Source: Gelatoporia subvermispora B (lineage: Eukaryota; Basidiomycota; Agaricomycetes; Polyporales; Gelatoporiaceae). From it: 64,000 nt of DNA. Location: NCBI GenBank assembly GCA_000320605.2, contig KB445800.1, positions 930,056-994,055 on the forward strand, read 5' to 3'. The position numbers and the translations under genes are program-made. Below, one piece after another: positions 1 through 12,185 of the stretch. Below the pieces are notes generated by a model. It was given only the letters and a program-made list of their open reading frames with translations, was not told where the DNA came from and searched no databases. How positions within the stretch are numbered: the first letter of the stretch is position 1; the number at the start of each line of letters is the position of its first letter.

Positions 1-37
1 TCGACCGCGTACCAACTTGCGCTGCCCTCGGGCTGTC

Positions 38-2325
38 CTAGAAATAATTACCCGACAGGGTCTCGCTGTAATCGACATCCTCCGCCGCAAGACGTTGCAA
101 ATGATACTTCTCTAGAATCCTCGCTACGCGACGTTCATCATACACGCCATGTCTGAGCAGTTTCTTGCGAGGTACGGGCGGGAGCGTTGCAAATACGCTA
201 CGTGCGAGGGCGACCTGAGCGAGGTACTCGCCTGTGGGCATGCGTGGCGGGTAGCGTGGCTCGGCCGCCAGCACGCGCTCTATCGTCCCGTGTGCGCGGA
301 TAAACCGCAGCGCCCGCGCGGGACCGACATGCTTGATCCGCTGTGAGAAGTCCGTTCCGAGTAGTAGGGCAAAGTCGACGAATCCTGCACGGTCCAGCTG
401 TAGGCCCGCGCGCAGTTCCGCGCCAGAGATGACGTGCAGCGGGCCGCGCCGGTTCGTCAGGTTCCGCAACAGTGGCGCCTCGTAGACCAGCACGTCCTGT
501 GCGGAAAAGTAATATTTAGTACGCGTTGACAGAAGAGATATATGAGGGGATGTGTAGGAGCTCACGGTGTCCTCGCTCGCGACGTAGTCTCCAAGTCCCT
601 GCAGGACGAGCGCAGACGCAAGCGCCTCGGCCTCGTACGGCCCGTCCGTAACGATGCATGGCACACCCATCGCGTCAATGATCTCCTTGCATTGTTCGTA
701 TGTCTCTACCGTCGGCGGGTTTGTGCGCCGCCGGTACGACTCGGACATAAGCGTGCTCTTCTCCTCAAGCGCCGCGAGATGCGCGCGCACCACCTCTGCC
801 TCCCCGTCACCTGCGGACACGGACTCGGCGAGCCGCTCCCAGATCGCGCCCTCCTCGAGCGTGAGCTGATGCTGCGTCTTCGACATCACGTACTCCGTGC
901 GCGCGTCCGCGGCTGCATCCGCAGGGTCTGCGTCGGAGTCGGCCGGCGAGTATGACTGCACGGGTACGGGCAACGGCTCCGGAAGGGATGTGAGCTGGGA
1001 CATGCTCCGCTGAAATTGCTGCCAGAGGTTTGCAAGCGCAGCTGGGATATCTTCCTCTACGACTCCATCGCGGGACGCAGACAGAGCTTTCGACAGCTCT
1101 TCCGGGGTGTCAAGCAAGTCATGCATCTCTTGAACAGAGATAGTAGAGGTTTCAGCCGCTGGTTCGTCTGAGATCGCGGCTTCTGGTTCTGGCTTTGAAG
1201 CTGCCTTCTCGACCACTATGGTGCCCGCTTCTCTTCTGAGTTTCGAGTCCAGAGATGCAGTATCGTCAAATGTCGGGTCCTGCGAATATGTGATCTCATG
1301 CGCATGAGTTGGAGGATATCCCATCCGTTCAAAAACATCGTCGGGGATCTCGCTTGCGAAGTCGTCAAAATCTGAGATCCGAACAGAGGCAACTGCATCA
1401 ACCAGAGAGGTCAAGTCTTCATCTATGTCATCAACAGTTTGTATGCGGTCGTGAAGATGGTGTGAGGGCCCTCTGTGGTGGAGTCCGTCCGTAGAGGCTT
1501 CGAGTGTCGTGCCAAAGGGATGCCCCGCTACGTCTTGCGAGACATGCACCCTTTCAAGACCACACGTTTGAGAAATTTTGCGGAAATCGATGTCATGAAG
1601 CTCATGGTGGTAGCCTTCAAGTCGCGTTGCCCATTGATGCTCGATGGCACTCGACCTAGTGAGCGTTTCTTCCTCGGCAGACTCTTCAGAGATTAACGCT
1701 GGCAGCTCAGTTATCCTCTGTACGTCACTTGTTATCGTCCGCAAGACGTCTTCAGCGCGCTCACGTTCCTCTTCTTGTAGGTCAGAAAGTTTCGAGACCA
1801 GAGTCGACATCTTCTGGACACGCTCTAGGCGCTCATTTTCTAGCATTCCGCGCGCAGTGTCCTGCCGACGAACGTGTTGTCGTCGCTCGTTCTGAAAGAT
1901 ACATGGAGGGCTTGAGGGATCAGGATCGCTTCTGTAGTATGTATTACTCACCTCCATGGCCTTCGCAATATTCCGCTCCTTGCCATCGAACACACATATA
2001 GCTTTAACATTGCAGTCCTGCAGTTCGCGTATAAGTCGATACCATCCAATAACGTGTCGGAATGGATGTGGATGTGCGACAAAATGAAGACGCTGGGTTA
2101 CGAGCGTTCCATCGCTATTTGCGCGTAAGTAAGTGCAGAAGCTAGGCTGTGAGCATGACACACATTACGATAGTCTTGCCATTGAAAGCCTTAAAACGTT
2201 CGGGAAGCTTCTTTATAACTTCCGGGCTTTAGTATGAGCGCACTTTAGCCCTGCCCGATACCACAGACGCGCTAGCGGACTCACCATATCTTCTGTATGA
2301 ACGGTCCTAATCCCAAGACGCCCAT
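38..2325 (-). CDS. XPG/Rad2-family structure-specific nuclease (PIN-like domain)
   Basis: Five exons (2325-2285, 2226-2164, 2114-1952, 1891-566, 496-38) join in frame to about 683 residues. The start gives MGVLGLGPFIQ, the usual XPG-N beginning. All expected metal-binding acidic motifs are visible: IDGT, FDGKE, the I-region GPYEAEA, SEDTDVLVYE across the last intron, and LLLGTDF. Members of this superfamily (FEN1, EXO1, XPG) cut branched DNA in repair and replication. A long acidic, probably disordered insert of about 350 residues separates the N and I regions, as in XPG/Rad2, but the protein is shorter than XPG and best matches the fungal 'PIN domain-like' group. Two introns are multiples of three without stops, so unspliced reading is also open. 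Seen: motifs and splice sites. Inferred: DNA-repair role; exact paralogue unknown. Confidence 0.85.
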
Positions 2326-2663
2326 GCGCCCTGTTCAACACCCAAGCTCGACGCTAGATTCGACAGTGAGCTCCGAAAGACCACGACCGAGATCGACCTC
2401 GAAGCACAAGTGAAGAAATAAAAGTGGCTGATTCAGTCATGCCACTGACCTTCAACTTACGAACAGTGGTCCAGGAAGAACTTAGCCCCAGGATAAATTA
2501 TCGACCATATTGGGGTTGATGGGATAAATAGCCTTTACTTTCGGGGATAAAATAGGTATCTAATCAATAAGCTCTGACAATTGTTTATTGTTAGCGCGCT
2601 TCGGACTTCCTGGTTCTGTCGACGACCTTGTTCCGTACTGGCGTTGTGTTTCCGTCATCTCGC
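2326..2663. promoter_or_regulatory. Divergent intergenic promoter region
   Basis: A 338-bp gap lies between the divergent nuclease (-) and PPR (+) genes, so it must hold both promoters and 5' UTRs. It contains AT-rich stretches around 2490-2590. I see no convincing TATA box or open frame. Confidence 0.5.
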
Positions 2664-4991
2664 ATGGCATCATGGCCGATATCTCATAGCCTTTACTCGC
2701 CTTTAGTTCGCACATCTGCTCGCCTTGCACTTCCATCATGGGCAACGCGGACGCGAATATTGTCCTCTCTCAAGTCTATCGCTTATGACCAGGCATGCAC
2801 AATCGAAACCCCCACGATGCAGGAGCTCAAGAAGATGCCATACCCGTCGACACCTCTCGACACCTCCATATTTGAGGAGCCATCGGGTGAATACCATGAG
2901 CTGAGCGCAGGTCGAGAGCCGTATGTTGGCGTTAGCAAACCGCAAGGGTCGAACCATTTGCTGCTGCAGTTAATCCAGGAGGGTAGATTCGATGACGCGG
3001 ACCAAGTCTATGCAGATCTCACTGCACTGGGTGCCGACATCCCTCCCGACGTCATATTTAGCAAGGCAGCTAAGCACGTTCTGCATTCATGGCGCCAGTC
3101 TCACAAGGAACGCCTTGTTCCCTTCACGCGATGGTGGTCCCTCATCCCGGATACATCCTCGGAGCAATACGACATTCGCCCCATTCAGAGCATCATTCTC
3201 AATGAGACGCAGCCCGATCTTCCCCTCATGACTGAATTTGCGCTCATCGCCACTCGCAAAGGCTATGGCTCACAAGTCTCAGCAGCACTCGTCAAGAAAG
3301 TGTTCCGCTACGCTGCTTCTGCTATGTCAGTTGGGTTTTTGACGGCTCTACACCAAGCTCTAGTGAAAAATGTGGACCCGGACGCCCTGTACGGTCAGGT
3401 CAGACGACGGTATCGCTACCGGCTGCGCCTCTGGTATTCCGCCGCGGTGCATTCCCTTATGTCGGCGAAGATGATACCACAAGCCGTCGAAGTGATGTCT
3501 CTGACACGCGAGAGAGGCGTGTCTCTCTCCCCAAAGCTGTATCCTTCCATCCTCCGGAAGCTGCGCGAGGCTACCGACATGGAGCGTCTGCAGCTAGTCC
3601 AAGACATGTACCGCACTCAATTCAGTTTGGATGCAGACTCGCCGCTTCCATTCAAAATTTCTTCCCCACGGTCCAGCTCCCCTGCCGAAGATATTCTACC
3701 TGCCGGTCAGGCCGCCAGATTTTCGAACAGACCAAGCCTATCGGGAGCTCTACGAGCAATCAGGCACTCTTTCCGTCACGGGAAAGCTGTCCCTTCCCCG
3801 TCAAGCTTGGCGACATTTATCGCGGCCTACCAGGCCCAGAGCCAACATGCTCCTAAGATTATCAAGATTCTGCGGCGAAGAGCACGCAAGAATTACTTTA
3901 CTCTTAGTATGTGGGCTCTGGCGGAGATGCTGGTGCACGAACGCGCCGGTGAACGGGAGAAGTGCATCTGGACCTTCAACCAGTACTTCCATCTCATCGC
4001 AGTCCCGAATCGTATTCCGCATTTCGTCATGCGCCTGCATCGTCGGGCGGCGAGGTCGCGCAGAGCTTCGCCATACCAGCCTGAGTTCACGTTGCCAAGG
4101 ATACCCCGTCTGAAGATGAAGATGTGGCCCATGCCGCATCATACGGCCGTTATCTGGCGCTGTGCAATCAAGGGCGCTCGGAACAAGGAGTATCTAGAAC
4201 TGATGTACAGGTCCTTCTTGGCGCGCGTTGAGCAGTCCAAGAAAGAGGATGGTTTGCGCCATGTACTCACGCCCGTCGTCGTTCGAGGTCTTGAACGGAA
4301 ACAGAAATCCCCTCCACCAGCGCTAGACACACTGGACATGCTCGAGCTCGATGAAGTCGACTATTTCAGACCTGTACCCTCTGCACTCTCCTACGACGCA
4401 GGACACTTCAACGCGTTCGCGTCAGAGTTCGCGCGGAGATTTGGCCCACGTCGTGCAGCTCGCGTACTGGTCGACATGCATCGCCTCTCGGTCAAACCCA
4501 ACGTTTACACGTACACCATCATCATTGATGCCTTCGCGCAGACAGGCAAACGGGACTTGATACTCGCAATGCTTGGCCGCATGGAGCGGGACATCTCGTC
4601 CCCTTCCGGCCTGCAAACCGACCCGTACGCCGACTCATATCAATGGCTCAATGGCAGCTTCTCCTACCCGAACGCCAACGTCGTGACATACACAGCCGCA
4701 ATTGTCTGGTTCGTCAAGCTGGAGCAGTGGCAAGATGCGGCTATCCTTGCGGAGCGTTTATTCGAGAAGCTCAAGTATGCTCCGGGGACCAATGCATATA
4801 TCGACGAATATCTCTTACAGCTCGCGACGCATGTGCCCCGTGTGAGGGACCTCATGGGCGATTTCACATGGCCAGATCTCCCTACCCGCCCTACTCCTGC
4901 CTGGGCCAGAGCTTCGACTCCGGATCCAATAACGGACCCTACTCCAGCCCCGTCCTCACTTTCAAATCGACTGCGGGTTTTGCGGGAATGA
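2664..4991 (+). CDS. Pentatricopeptide-repeat (PPR) protein, probably mitochondrial
   Basis: A single uninterrupted exon of about 775 residues. The frame is open upstream from a TTG, but the first ATG at 2664 opens a basic, Ser-rich, acid-free N-terminus typical of a mitochondrial presequence. Helical PPR-like repeats are seen through the body; the clearest are near the C-terminus, VKPNVYTYTIIIDAFAQTG at about residue 610 and NANVVTYTAAIVWF at about residue 670. The last 35 residues are Pro/Thr-rich. PPR proteins bind organellar RNA and act in its processing or translation; this role is inferred from the family. Lack of introns is unusual beside its neighbours, but common for fungal PPR genes. 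The target RNA cannot be read from the sequence. Confidence 0.8.
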   Translation: MASWPISHSLYSPLVRTSARLALPSWATRTRILSSLKSIAYDQACTIETPTMQELKKMPYPSTPLDTSIFEEPSGEYHELSAGREPYVGVSKPQGSNHLLLQLIQEGRFDDADQVYADLTALGADIPPDVIFSKAAKHVLHSWRQSHKERLVPFTRWWSLIPDTSSEQYDIRPIQSIILNETQPDLPLMTEFALIATRKGYGSQVSAALVKKVFRYAASAMSVGFLTALHQALVKNVDPDALYGQVRRRYRYRLRLWYSAAVHSLMSAKMIPQAVEVMSLTRERGVSLSPKLYPSILRKLREATDMERLQLVQDMYRTQFSLDADSPLPFKISSPRSSSPAEDILPAGQAARFSNRPSLSGALRAIRHSFRHGKAVPSPSSLATFIAAYQAQSQHAPKIIKILRRRARKNYFTLSMWALAEMLVHERAGEREKCIWTFNQYFHLIAVPNRIPHFVMRLHRRAARSRRASPYQPEFTLPRIPRLKMKMWPMPHHTAVIWRCAIKGARNKEYLELMYRSFLARVEQSKKEDGLRHVLTPVVVRGLERKQKSPPPALDTLDMLELDEVDYFRPVPSALSYDAGHFNAFASEFARRFGPRRAARVLVDMHRLSVKPNVYTYTIIIDAFAQTGKRDLILAMLGRMERDISSPSGLQTDPYADSYQWLNGSFSYPNANVVTYTAAIVWFVKLEQWQDAAILAERLFEKLKYAPGTNAYIDEYLLQLATHVPRVRDLMGDFTWPDLPTRPTPAWARASTPDPITDPTPAPSSLSNRLRVLRE

Positions 4992-5637
4992 TATATGGTT
5001 GGTCCCGTTTTCGTCTCAGTAGCCAGACACTTTTGACTAAGTCCATCATAGGACTAGCTGGAAGCCATGAGCTCTAGTCCATGTAGCTTATGCCGCGCAT
5101 TTGATCAGCGACGTAATGTCGCCGGCAATGTGTGCCTCCTCTATGCCGGAAGGACCAGGAAGGTCGCACGTCTGCCTCCGACTCGCTCCAGGCAATTGTG
5201 ACCTTCGGCCGCGCGTCCGGTCATATTGCGTATACCGCCTCGCCCGTTGTGGTTCATCATTCCAGGAGCGGTTTGCGGCTGTAAGCAGTCATGGGGTGCT
5301 CTGCTCCGCGCAACGATCATCCAGGATAGTCTGGCTGGGACGGTAACGACGTCTTAAGAAGTAGCGTCGTGCTGTCGACACCGGTAGATTTTGATGGCAT
5401 GTGGCAGAGTTAGTTACGAAGGAGCTCCGTGTGTTGTTACTTTGCTTTACGGGTACAATATACTGCTGCATAACAAAACGATAGCGAGGCGATAGAGCGA
5501 CGATGATGCGGTACATTACGGCTTTGTTTTGCGATAGCCGAGCTTACCTATATAAGTCGTCAGTCTGGATAGACAGTAATGCACATTTACACATACCCTA
5601 AAGATTCCGGTGGGATTCAAAACTAAAAATCGTGCCT
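4992..5637. other. Convergent intergenic region
   Basis: The 3' flanks of the PPR gene (+) and the homeodomain-like gene (-) meet here. Only short shadow frames are present. A TATATAA-like string lies near 5550, but no gene on either strand explains it. Confidence 0.4.
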
Positions 5638-6812
5638 TCACGGAGCATTCTCTTGTTTGCATAACCTCCGGTGCAATCGCGATATGGTATCTTCAAAAGG
5701 CCGCTGGAGGCGTTCGAACATGGCGCAGTTCTTCGGAGCATTACTGCTGTTGATGATGGGTTGTCGAGAGGCATTGACTGCGTCGAGAAGTAGACTCGCG
5801 ACTCTTATAGAGATCGGATCATCCTCTGATATAGCAAACAATAAGGTCGAAGGCTCGGAAGGTACGACGGCACGGAGACTTACCGGTCTTGACCGTAGGT
5901 TCTGTGGGTATTTGAGCGGCCGACGGCTTAAATGTGGGAGACGTGGGCGTGAGGGGATACGAGTGAGGGATGCTATTGTCCTGCGTAGAAGCTAGTGCGG
6001 GCTTAGGCTCCGGAGAAGCTGATTGTTCAGGGGTCGGAAGCGGGGCAGTACCAACACGTGTACCCGGCTGCTGTAGCGCATATAAGAAGTCAGGGACCGA
6101 GATGGCTTTCCGTTGCACCATTTACTCACACTAGACGTGCAAGCACGCTCTCGTGACCTCTTCCATTCCAACCAGCCATTCACATCCCCATACGCAACAT
6201 CGAGTTGAGTGGACCAGATTCTCACGGTCTCCGGCCTCGGATAAGGATCGTCCTCAAGCAGCATCTCCAATTTGGCCAAGATATCTGCTCGGCTGAGGGA
6301 CGGAAAGACTGTAGAGACATGACGTTACGGCGCATGAACCGAGCACCCACAGCGTGGGATATTACAAAGGCAACTTACGGATTGCCAGAGTCCTCATTGT
6401 CTTTACAGAGCTTTCAGGTGAGTGGTCTTTACCAGATGCTGCGGCCTGACCAGAGACTTTGGATGCATTGCGAGCATGGTGCTTGTCATGCTCGAGGAAG
6501 TACCGAGCAAGGTTGGTGTCGGTGTACCATTCGCAACCGGGCACTGAATGCAAATGGACTAGAATTCCCCTTCTCTGCTCCGCATTCGGACGCTCTGGGA
6601 GCTTGGCACAATATGCTGCGATAAATAACGCGTTGAGTACGCCATGCAAACAGGGGTACGGTGGATCTACCTTTCAGGATTTCATAGCCGATTTCAGGCA
6701 GTCGGCGTCTCGGACGTCGGGATATGGAGGCGACAGAAAACGTTGATGGACCGGCATCAGGACTTTGAAATGGTATGAGATGGGTGGTGGTATCAACAAC
6801 TTGCTGATCCAT
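5638..6812 (-). CDS. Putative transcription factor with degenerate homeodomain-like repeats
   Basis: Five exons (6812-6671, 6615-6379, 6308-6130, 6070-5884, 5825-5638) join to 310 residues; no single frame shows the gene. Two regions have the spacing of a homeodomain. The first follows PEIGYEILKAYCAKLP and runs through EQRRGILVHLHSVPGCEWYT and NLARYF. The second has DDPYPRPETVRIWSTQLDV followed by YGDVNGWLEWKR, where the usual helix-3 WFxNxR is changed. A basic RRPRRRLP stretch precedes the first, and the C-terminal third is Pro/Ser/Thr-rich. Expanded families of this kind exist in Agaricomycetes. Seen: splicing and the two repeats. Inferred: DNA binding, which may be weakened by loss of the canonical helix-3 residues. 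It could instead be another helical family. Confidence 0.55.
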
Positions 6813-7923
6813 GATGGAAGGGAGTTCACACTGGCATGGGGGATTTATGGCCAATTTTTCAGAGCCAAGGCTGCCTTATATGTTGCCCAGCCAGTGAAGA
6901 GACCTCTCTTCCTATATATCTATGGCAGTAAATTTTCTGGAATATTTGCCATGACTTAAGCCTTTTTTGGTGATCCGTGGGAGTGTTTCATAGTTCTGGC
7001 TAAACCATTTACAGTATGGGCTGATCAGCGGGATGCCCGAATTGCCACTCCAATAAATTGTGGCCAGGGATCTGCATGGTCTTCTAGCTTGCCTCCATCA
7101 CTAAACACCTCCTAGCGACGCGCGACGACACCATCTGGATACGCGCAGTGCCAGTCAGAAAATGTTACTCATATCGTTCGCCCTGACCCTGCGTTGTTGC
7201 AGCCTTGCTAACTATGTTCATTAACGAGAATCAACTGCGAAGGCATTTGCTCGGCAGGCGATTCTATGGGATACTGGCCACTCTCATTTATCGCATACCA
7301 TCTCAAGCCCCTTTTTGCGTGGGTGAAAGATCTCCCGACATACTGCTTAGTGCTATCAACATCAATCAACTGCGAGAAGGACCGAGGTGGCTAAGAATGG
7401 CCATTACCAGCGTGGAATGAAAGTACGCGAGAACACAAGCAAGCATTCTTCGCCTGTACCGAGCGGCTACGAGAGCCTTCATCAAAGCGACAGCGTGGCC
7501 CGTATGACACCCAGTTGTGCTACAGAGTTGCTGGGACGTTCTTCAAACACACATGACCCAGCATTTCATCTTGGTATCGAAAGGATCTCGCTCACAGTGC
7601 CGTGTTATAGCCGCGACATGGCTGCAAAGATAGCACACATGACGGTTTGACAAAACACAATAGTGGACAACTGTATTCTGGCCACACTATCGGAATGCCT
7701 AACATGATAACAAGGTCGTCTGTGGGAAGGAAACCTAGGGAGCTCTGCCACTCGTTACAACATTCATATCGATATCTACGGAGCAATGAGACAGCATTTA
7801 CGTGATGAGATAACAAGGAAGAAGGCTGGCACAAACCCATGATGCAGGGCTTGAGAATAAATACAATGAACAACATGTAGATGTCGTGTCGAGACCCGTC
7901 GAATGAAGTAGCCAGAGCCAAAC
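6813..7923. other. Intergenic region
   Basis: About 1.1 kb between the 5' end of the homeodomain-like gene and the 3' end of the LIM gene, both on the minus strand. It should contain the homeodomain-like gene promoter. Short frames on both strands show no family signature. Confidence 0.4.
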
Positions 7924-10900
7924 TTACAGCTCACTCTTGATCATAATACTGAAACAGTGTTCACAGAAGGGCTTGCCTTCCCGCTCGAAGAATGCGGGGT
8001 TTTCAAAGGGCTGTTCGCAGCTCTACCGAAGAAGGTCCGTTTGAGACTCAGAACAACACTCAATCGAATATGACTCACCGCGCAAACGAAACATTCCCAG
8101 CACCATTTCCCGCCTAGCGCCTCGACCGCCCGTGCACCATCCCGGATGGGGCGTTTGCACCGCTTGCACTTGGGCAGGCGCAGACGGACATGGCATGCCT
8201 CGCAATAGGGGTGCCCGCGATAGACAGTAAAGCCCACATCATCGTCGAGGAAGTCACCGTCCCCCGCAAATGAACGATGCGTCGGCGCAGCAGGCGCGGA
8301 CGGCGGCAAGAATGGGTCACCACACTCGGCGCAGAAAAAGTGCTGCTCGTGGTACGTGCGCTGGCCCAGCTCATCGTCGTCCAGCGTGATAAAGCGCTCG
8401 TCGACAATCGTTGTCTGGCAGTGATAGCACTTCGGCGCAAAGCGCTAAACGGAGTACACGATGAGCGTTGATTGTAATGCGAGATCTGATAGAAGACACG
8501 CACCTCGTGGTAGTCCAGATGACAATACGCACGCCCGTCCTTCTCGTAGCCACTCAAGTTCTCGAGGAGCTCCATGCACACGCAGCATCGGAAGCATGCG
8601 GGGTGCCATCGCGCACCCATCGCGCTGACAGTGCGACCGACGAGCTGCCCTCCGCATCCTCCACACGAAAGGATGCTGCCCTTCAAGATCTTTGGCAGCT
8701 GATCTTCAGGCACGAACTCGGCAGCGGGGACCTCGGAACCAGCATCCCCAAATGAGAATGTCGGCATGCTCCCATCATCGATTGAGATGCTAGGAAGACC
8801 TTTCTCCGCACTGATTTCGAATGAGAACCGCGGCAGACTTGGTCCCGAGCTCGGGAACGAAGACATGGAGATGGCAGGAACAGCCGGACCGTCGGAGTCA
8901 TCATCGTCATCCTCGTCCGCGTTCGCAGGGAAGGACACCTTAGGAATGGTAGGCCTGCTCCGCACTGTATCTGGTGCGGGCGACTTGCGCTCCCAGGTCG
9001 ACGAGCTCGTTGGCGGCGCCGGGAATGATGACAAAGTGAAGGTCGAGGTAGCCGACTGTGGTGACTTGACTGATTGCTCAGGAGACGGCTGCGACGGCGA
9101 CGCCCTCGCAGCAGATGGTGACTGAGTAGAGGGGCTCTGTGAGCGACCGATATTAGCGGCGCGAGGGGGAGGTGCATCATCCAGGTCAAGACTGAGCGGG
9201 GGCTTTGATGGCGAAGACGACCGTGCATAATAATGACTGAGACTCTCCTTCCTCGGCGGCGCCGGTCTGCCAAAACTCGTCGCATTGGACTGCGGTTGCT
9301 CCTTCACCGGAGATGTAAATCCACTTTGCACAGGACTTGCCTGGGTAGGTGTTCCAGGAGTGCGTGGCAGCCGTGGTAGAGTCGCAGGCCATCGCGATCC
9401 ACCATTCGAACTGAAGCCAGATCCAGACCCTGACCCCGCGGGAAACCCTGATGTGCTCGCAGGAGACTGAACGGGCGCAGGTTGAGGCGAAGCAGGCTTC
9501 GCAACCGTTTTCACGTTCGACCCAGACGAAAGCGAGAGCGCAGCAAGTCGGTAAGCGAGCGAATGCTTCTGCGGTTGTCCTGGCGCCGGCAAGACAGTCG
9601 AGTTCTGTGGCTGTGACTGCGAGTGGGAGTGCTTGGGTGGGGCTCGTGGGGGCAGATCCCCGACGCCAAATCGCGGAGACGACGCCACCAAATCCCTAGA
9701 CGTAGGGTCTGGGAACACGCGACGTTTATGTGGGACCGGTCGCGCCAGGAGAGCACTGCTAGCAATATCGCTACCTTCGCCACTCTCATCGTCGCTGCCA
9801 TGCATCGCTTCGTCCTTGGCGACCGGTGGTTGGACCTGTGGACGACGGACGGGGGAGATCGGACGAGAACGGGGAGGCTGAGCTGGTAATGGACCAGTAG
9901 GCGCTGCGCTCGGAGGCGGGATACTGCGGGCAGGATCTCGGAGCGGGAGGGCCGAGCGAGGAGGCGAATTTATTGAACTCGGCCCCGCCACTTGGGAAGA
10001 TGGTAGCGGCTCGGGAGATTTGGTCGGAGAGTGTGGCGGTCGAGGAGATTGCGGAAGAGAGGCAGGGGACAACGGCGATGGTTGAGCTTGCACTGGTGTG
10101 CGTGGCTGGACAGGTACGGGGGAGGCGGGAGGACGCGGTAGAGGTCCGTGAGGATGTGAGCTTGGTGCCGATGCATTGCGTGACGACGGAGGCGACTGGG
10201 GCAGCGGGCGTACACTATGACTCCTGGCTACAGTACTATGCTTCAAATCAGCAGCCTCCGCGACATTGCTAGCACTCGGTACCACGGCGGATCCGACGCC
10301 GCCTGGAACGGAGGGTGCGGTATTGCGTCTTTCCAGGGCATACTGCCCCGGGGCAGGCAATGCACGCTTCCACAAAGGAACGAACTTTTGCTGCTGAGTG
10401 GACGAATCGGCTCCTATAGTACCTGTACCTGCTTGCTCCTCAAGTTTCATCGGACTTGGACTCCGTGCCAGGTTGGGCCTCCCTGCCGAGCGTGGGATCC
10501 CTGCAGGATTGGGTGGCAGTGGGCGAGGAGAACTGGGTGTCCGACTGGGATCCGGTTGCGTTCGGATTGGTGTGGAGTGAGTGAGCGGGGCAGACAGCAC
10601 AACAGGTTGAGCTGAGGAAAGTGAAGCAGTGGGACGATGTATAGCAGTGCGTGACGGACTAGGCGGCCCAACGGAGGGTCCCGGAGAGGGAGTCGGCTGG
10701 GGTGTTGGCAGAGGTTGATATGCTGCCGGGGAGAACGGCGACTGAGGAGCTGCAGATACAGACGGCCTCTGAGCGTGCGAGAATGCGGAATTGCGAGGAT
10801 CAGGTAGCGGTCGTCGTACGGGAGAATGCGCAGGAGTTCGCGACGGGGACATCGGTGGGAGCGCGCTTGAGGGCATCGCTCCTGCTGCATCTGGTCTACT

Positions 10901-11339
10901 CCGAAAATCAGACTTGGATATCACGTTCTGTGTACTCTTCAACATACCGATGAGGTAGCGCTTGGGAATGTCCAGTGGTAGAAGGGAATGATGACGTATA
11001 CAAGGGCGAGACAGGTGTCGCAGGGGCCTGACCTTGAGGAATACTGTAACCATTCGGTTGTGCATACTGTGGTGCCCCCATGGGCTGATATTGACCAGGA
11101 GACGGGTACGCATGCTGTTGAGGGTGACCCTGGTATGCATAGGCCGGCTGGGGGTACGCGGATGTATTGGTAGGGGAGATCATGCCCGGTTGTTGATAGT
11201 AGTGCATCCTGGGGTCATATGGATGACTTGAAGGAGACTGTTGGTACAATGCGCTTCCACTCATTGAAGTCGCGGTGTGTTGCGGATATGGGTATTGCGC
11301 GGGGTATGTCGCGTATGCTGACGCACCGCTTTCAGACAT
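7924..11339 (-). CDS. Three-LIM-domain protein, paxillin-like (Pxl1-like)
   Basis: Four exons (11339-10948, 10898-8504, 8444-8079, 8022-7924) give about 1083 residues. The first 800 or so residues are disordered: a Tyr/Gln/Pro-rich start (MSESGASAYATYPAQ), then long Ser/Pro-rich sequence with many SPxR and PxxP motifs. The C-terminus carries three zinc-binding LIM modules: CGGCGGQL..WHPACFRCCVC..CHLDYHE; CYHCQ..YHEQHFFCAEC..YCEACH; and CKRCKRPI..CWECFVC..FCEHCF. Paxillin-related fungal LIM proteins such as S. pombe Pxl1 sit at the contractile ring and sites of polarised growth; this role is inferred. The second LIM has a roughly 20-residue insertion (GDGDFLDDDVGF) between its zinc knuckles. 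Reading through intron 2 without splicing would destroy LIM2. Confidence 0.88.
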
Positions 11340-12185
11340 TTTCGCCGGCTATATCCATTATGTACTGGTGAGAAGCTGAATGGTGCGTATTCGTGTTCCA
11401 CTTACAACTGCACTTTCAATTCAACCAACTGTTGTGTACGGTACCTGGACATGACGGCACCAGTATCAGTCGCCATAGCGCTAAGTCATCGCTATCGGAT
11501 TGTGCTCACCCTTAAAGTCCAAGCCGTGAAGCCTCACAAAGGCCTATGAAAGACGTCATTAACTTCATCGAAGGTCTCAGTAGAAGACCGCGAACCACGC
11601 AGATATACGCGAGAGTATGATGAGTTTAGCCAGAGGGTGGCGCTGCTCGAGTTCAGCGCTTACACCGACCTCCAAGTGCTTGGCGGTGAGCAGGGTTTCG
11701 CAGAGCGTGTGCTACACGAGCGTGCGCGCAGCAATTCGAGGAAGATCGTCCGGGCAATGAGGAGATGGCGAGATGAGAGGGCCCGGGGACGTTTGCAGGG
11801 TCGCGCAGGATCTCACGTTATCCCGCTGCCGGCTTGACTGCGCAATGCAGCGAGAATCACAACCTGAAGTAGAGTCGGATGCCGTCGTCGTGCAGCGCGT
11901 GCCTTGCTATTCCATGCAGTCCAGGGAGGCGGGGTATTTGAAGGGGACGAGGACGCGAAGTGAGACGCGTTCGCCGCGCACAGCAGCGAAGATATGTTGA
12001 TGGGTGTTTGGCGCTTCCCCTCAGGCTGCTGCTATCTTCGTGCCACTGTGATAGATGCGTGATGGCCCCAACCACCAATTTGACAGTACGCTTGCACGTT
12101 TGCGATCATGCTGTGCGCGAGAGCAAATTCACGAATCACATTCGCCCGAGACGAAGACACCCTTCGTAATATACAGTACATCATT
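11340..12185. other. Intergenic region
   Basis: This stretch holds the promoter of the LIM gene and the 3' flank of the carboxylesterase gene. Frames at 11637-12000 have no recognisable domain and overlap frames on the other strand, so I treat them as chance. Confidence 0.4.

Noticed and set aside
1..37. Continuation of the Rad2-like protein beyond TAG 38-40
   Set aside because: The next codons are open, but a 14-bp GTAATT..CTAG segment is too short for an intron and the stop follows the usual end of the nuclease domain.
8114..8503. Apparent C-terminal extension of the LIM frame
   Set aside because: The frame runs through an intron and out of phase; splicing at 8503-8445 restores LIM2 exactly.
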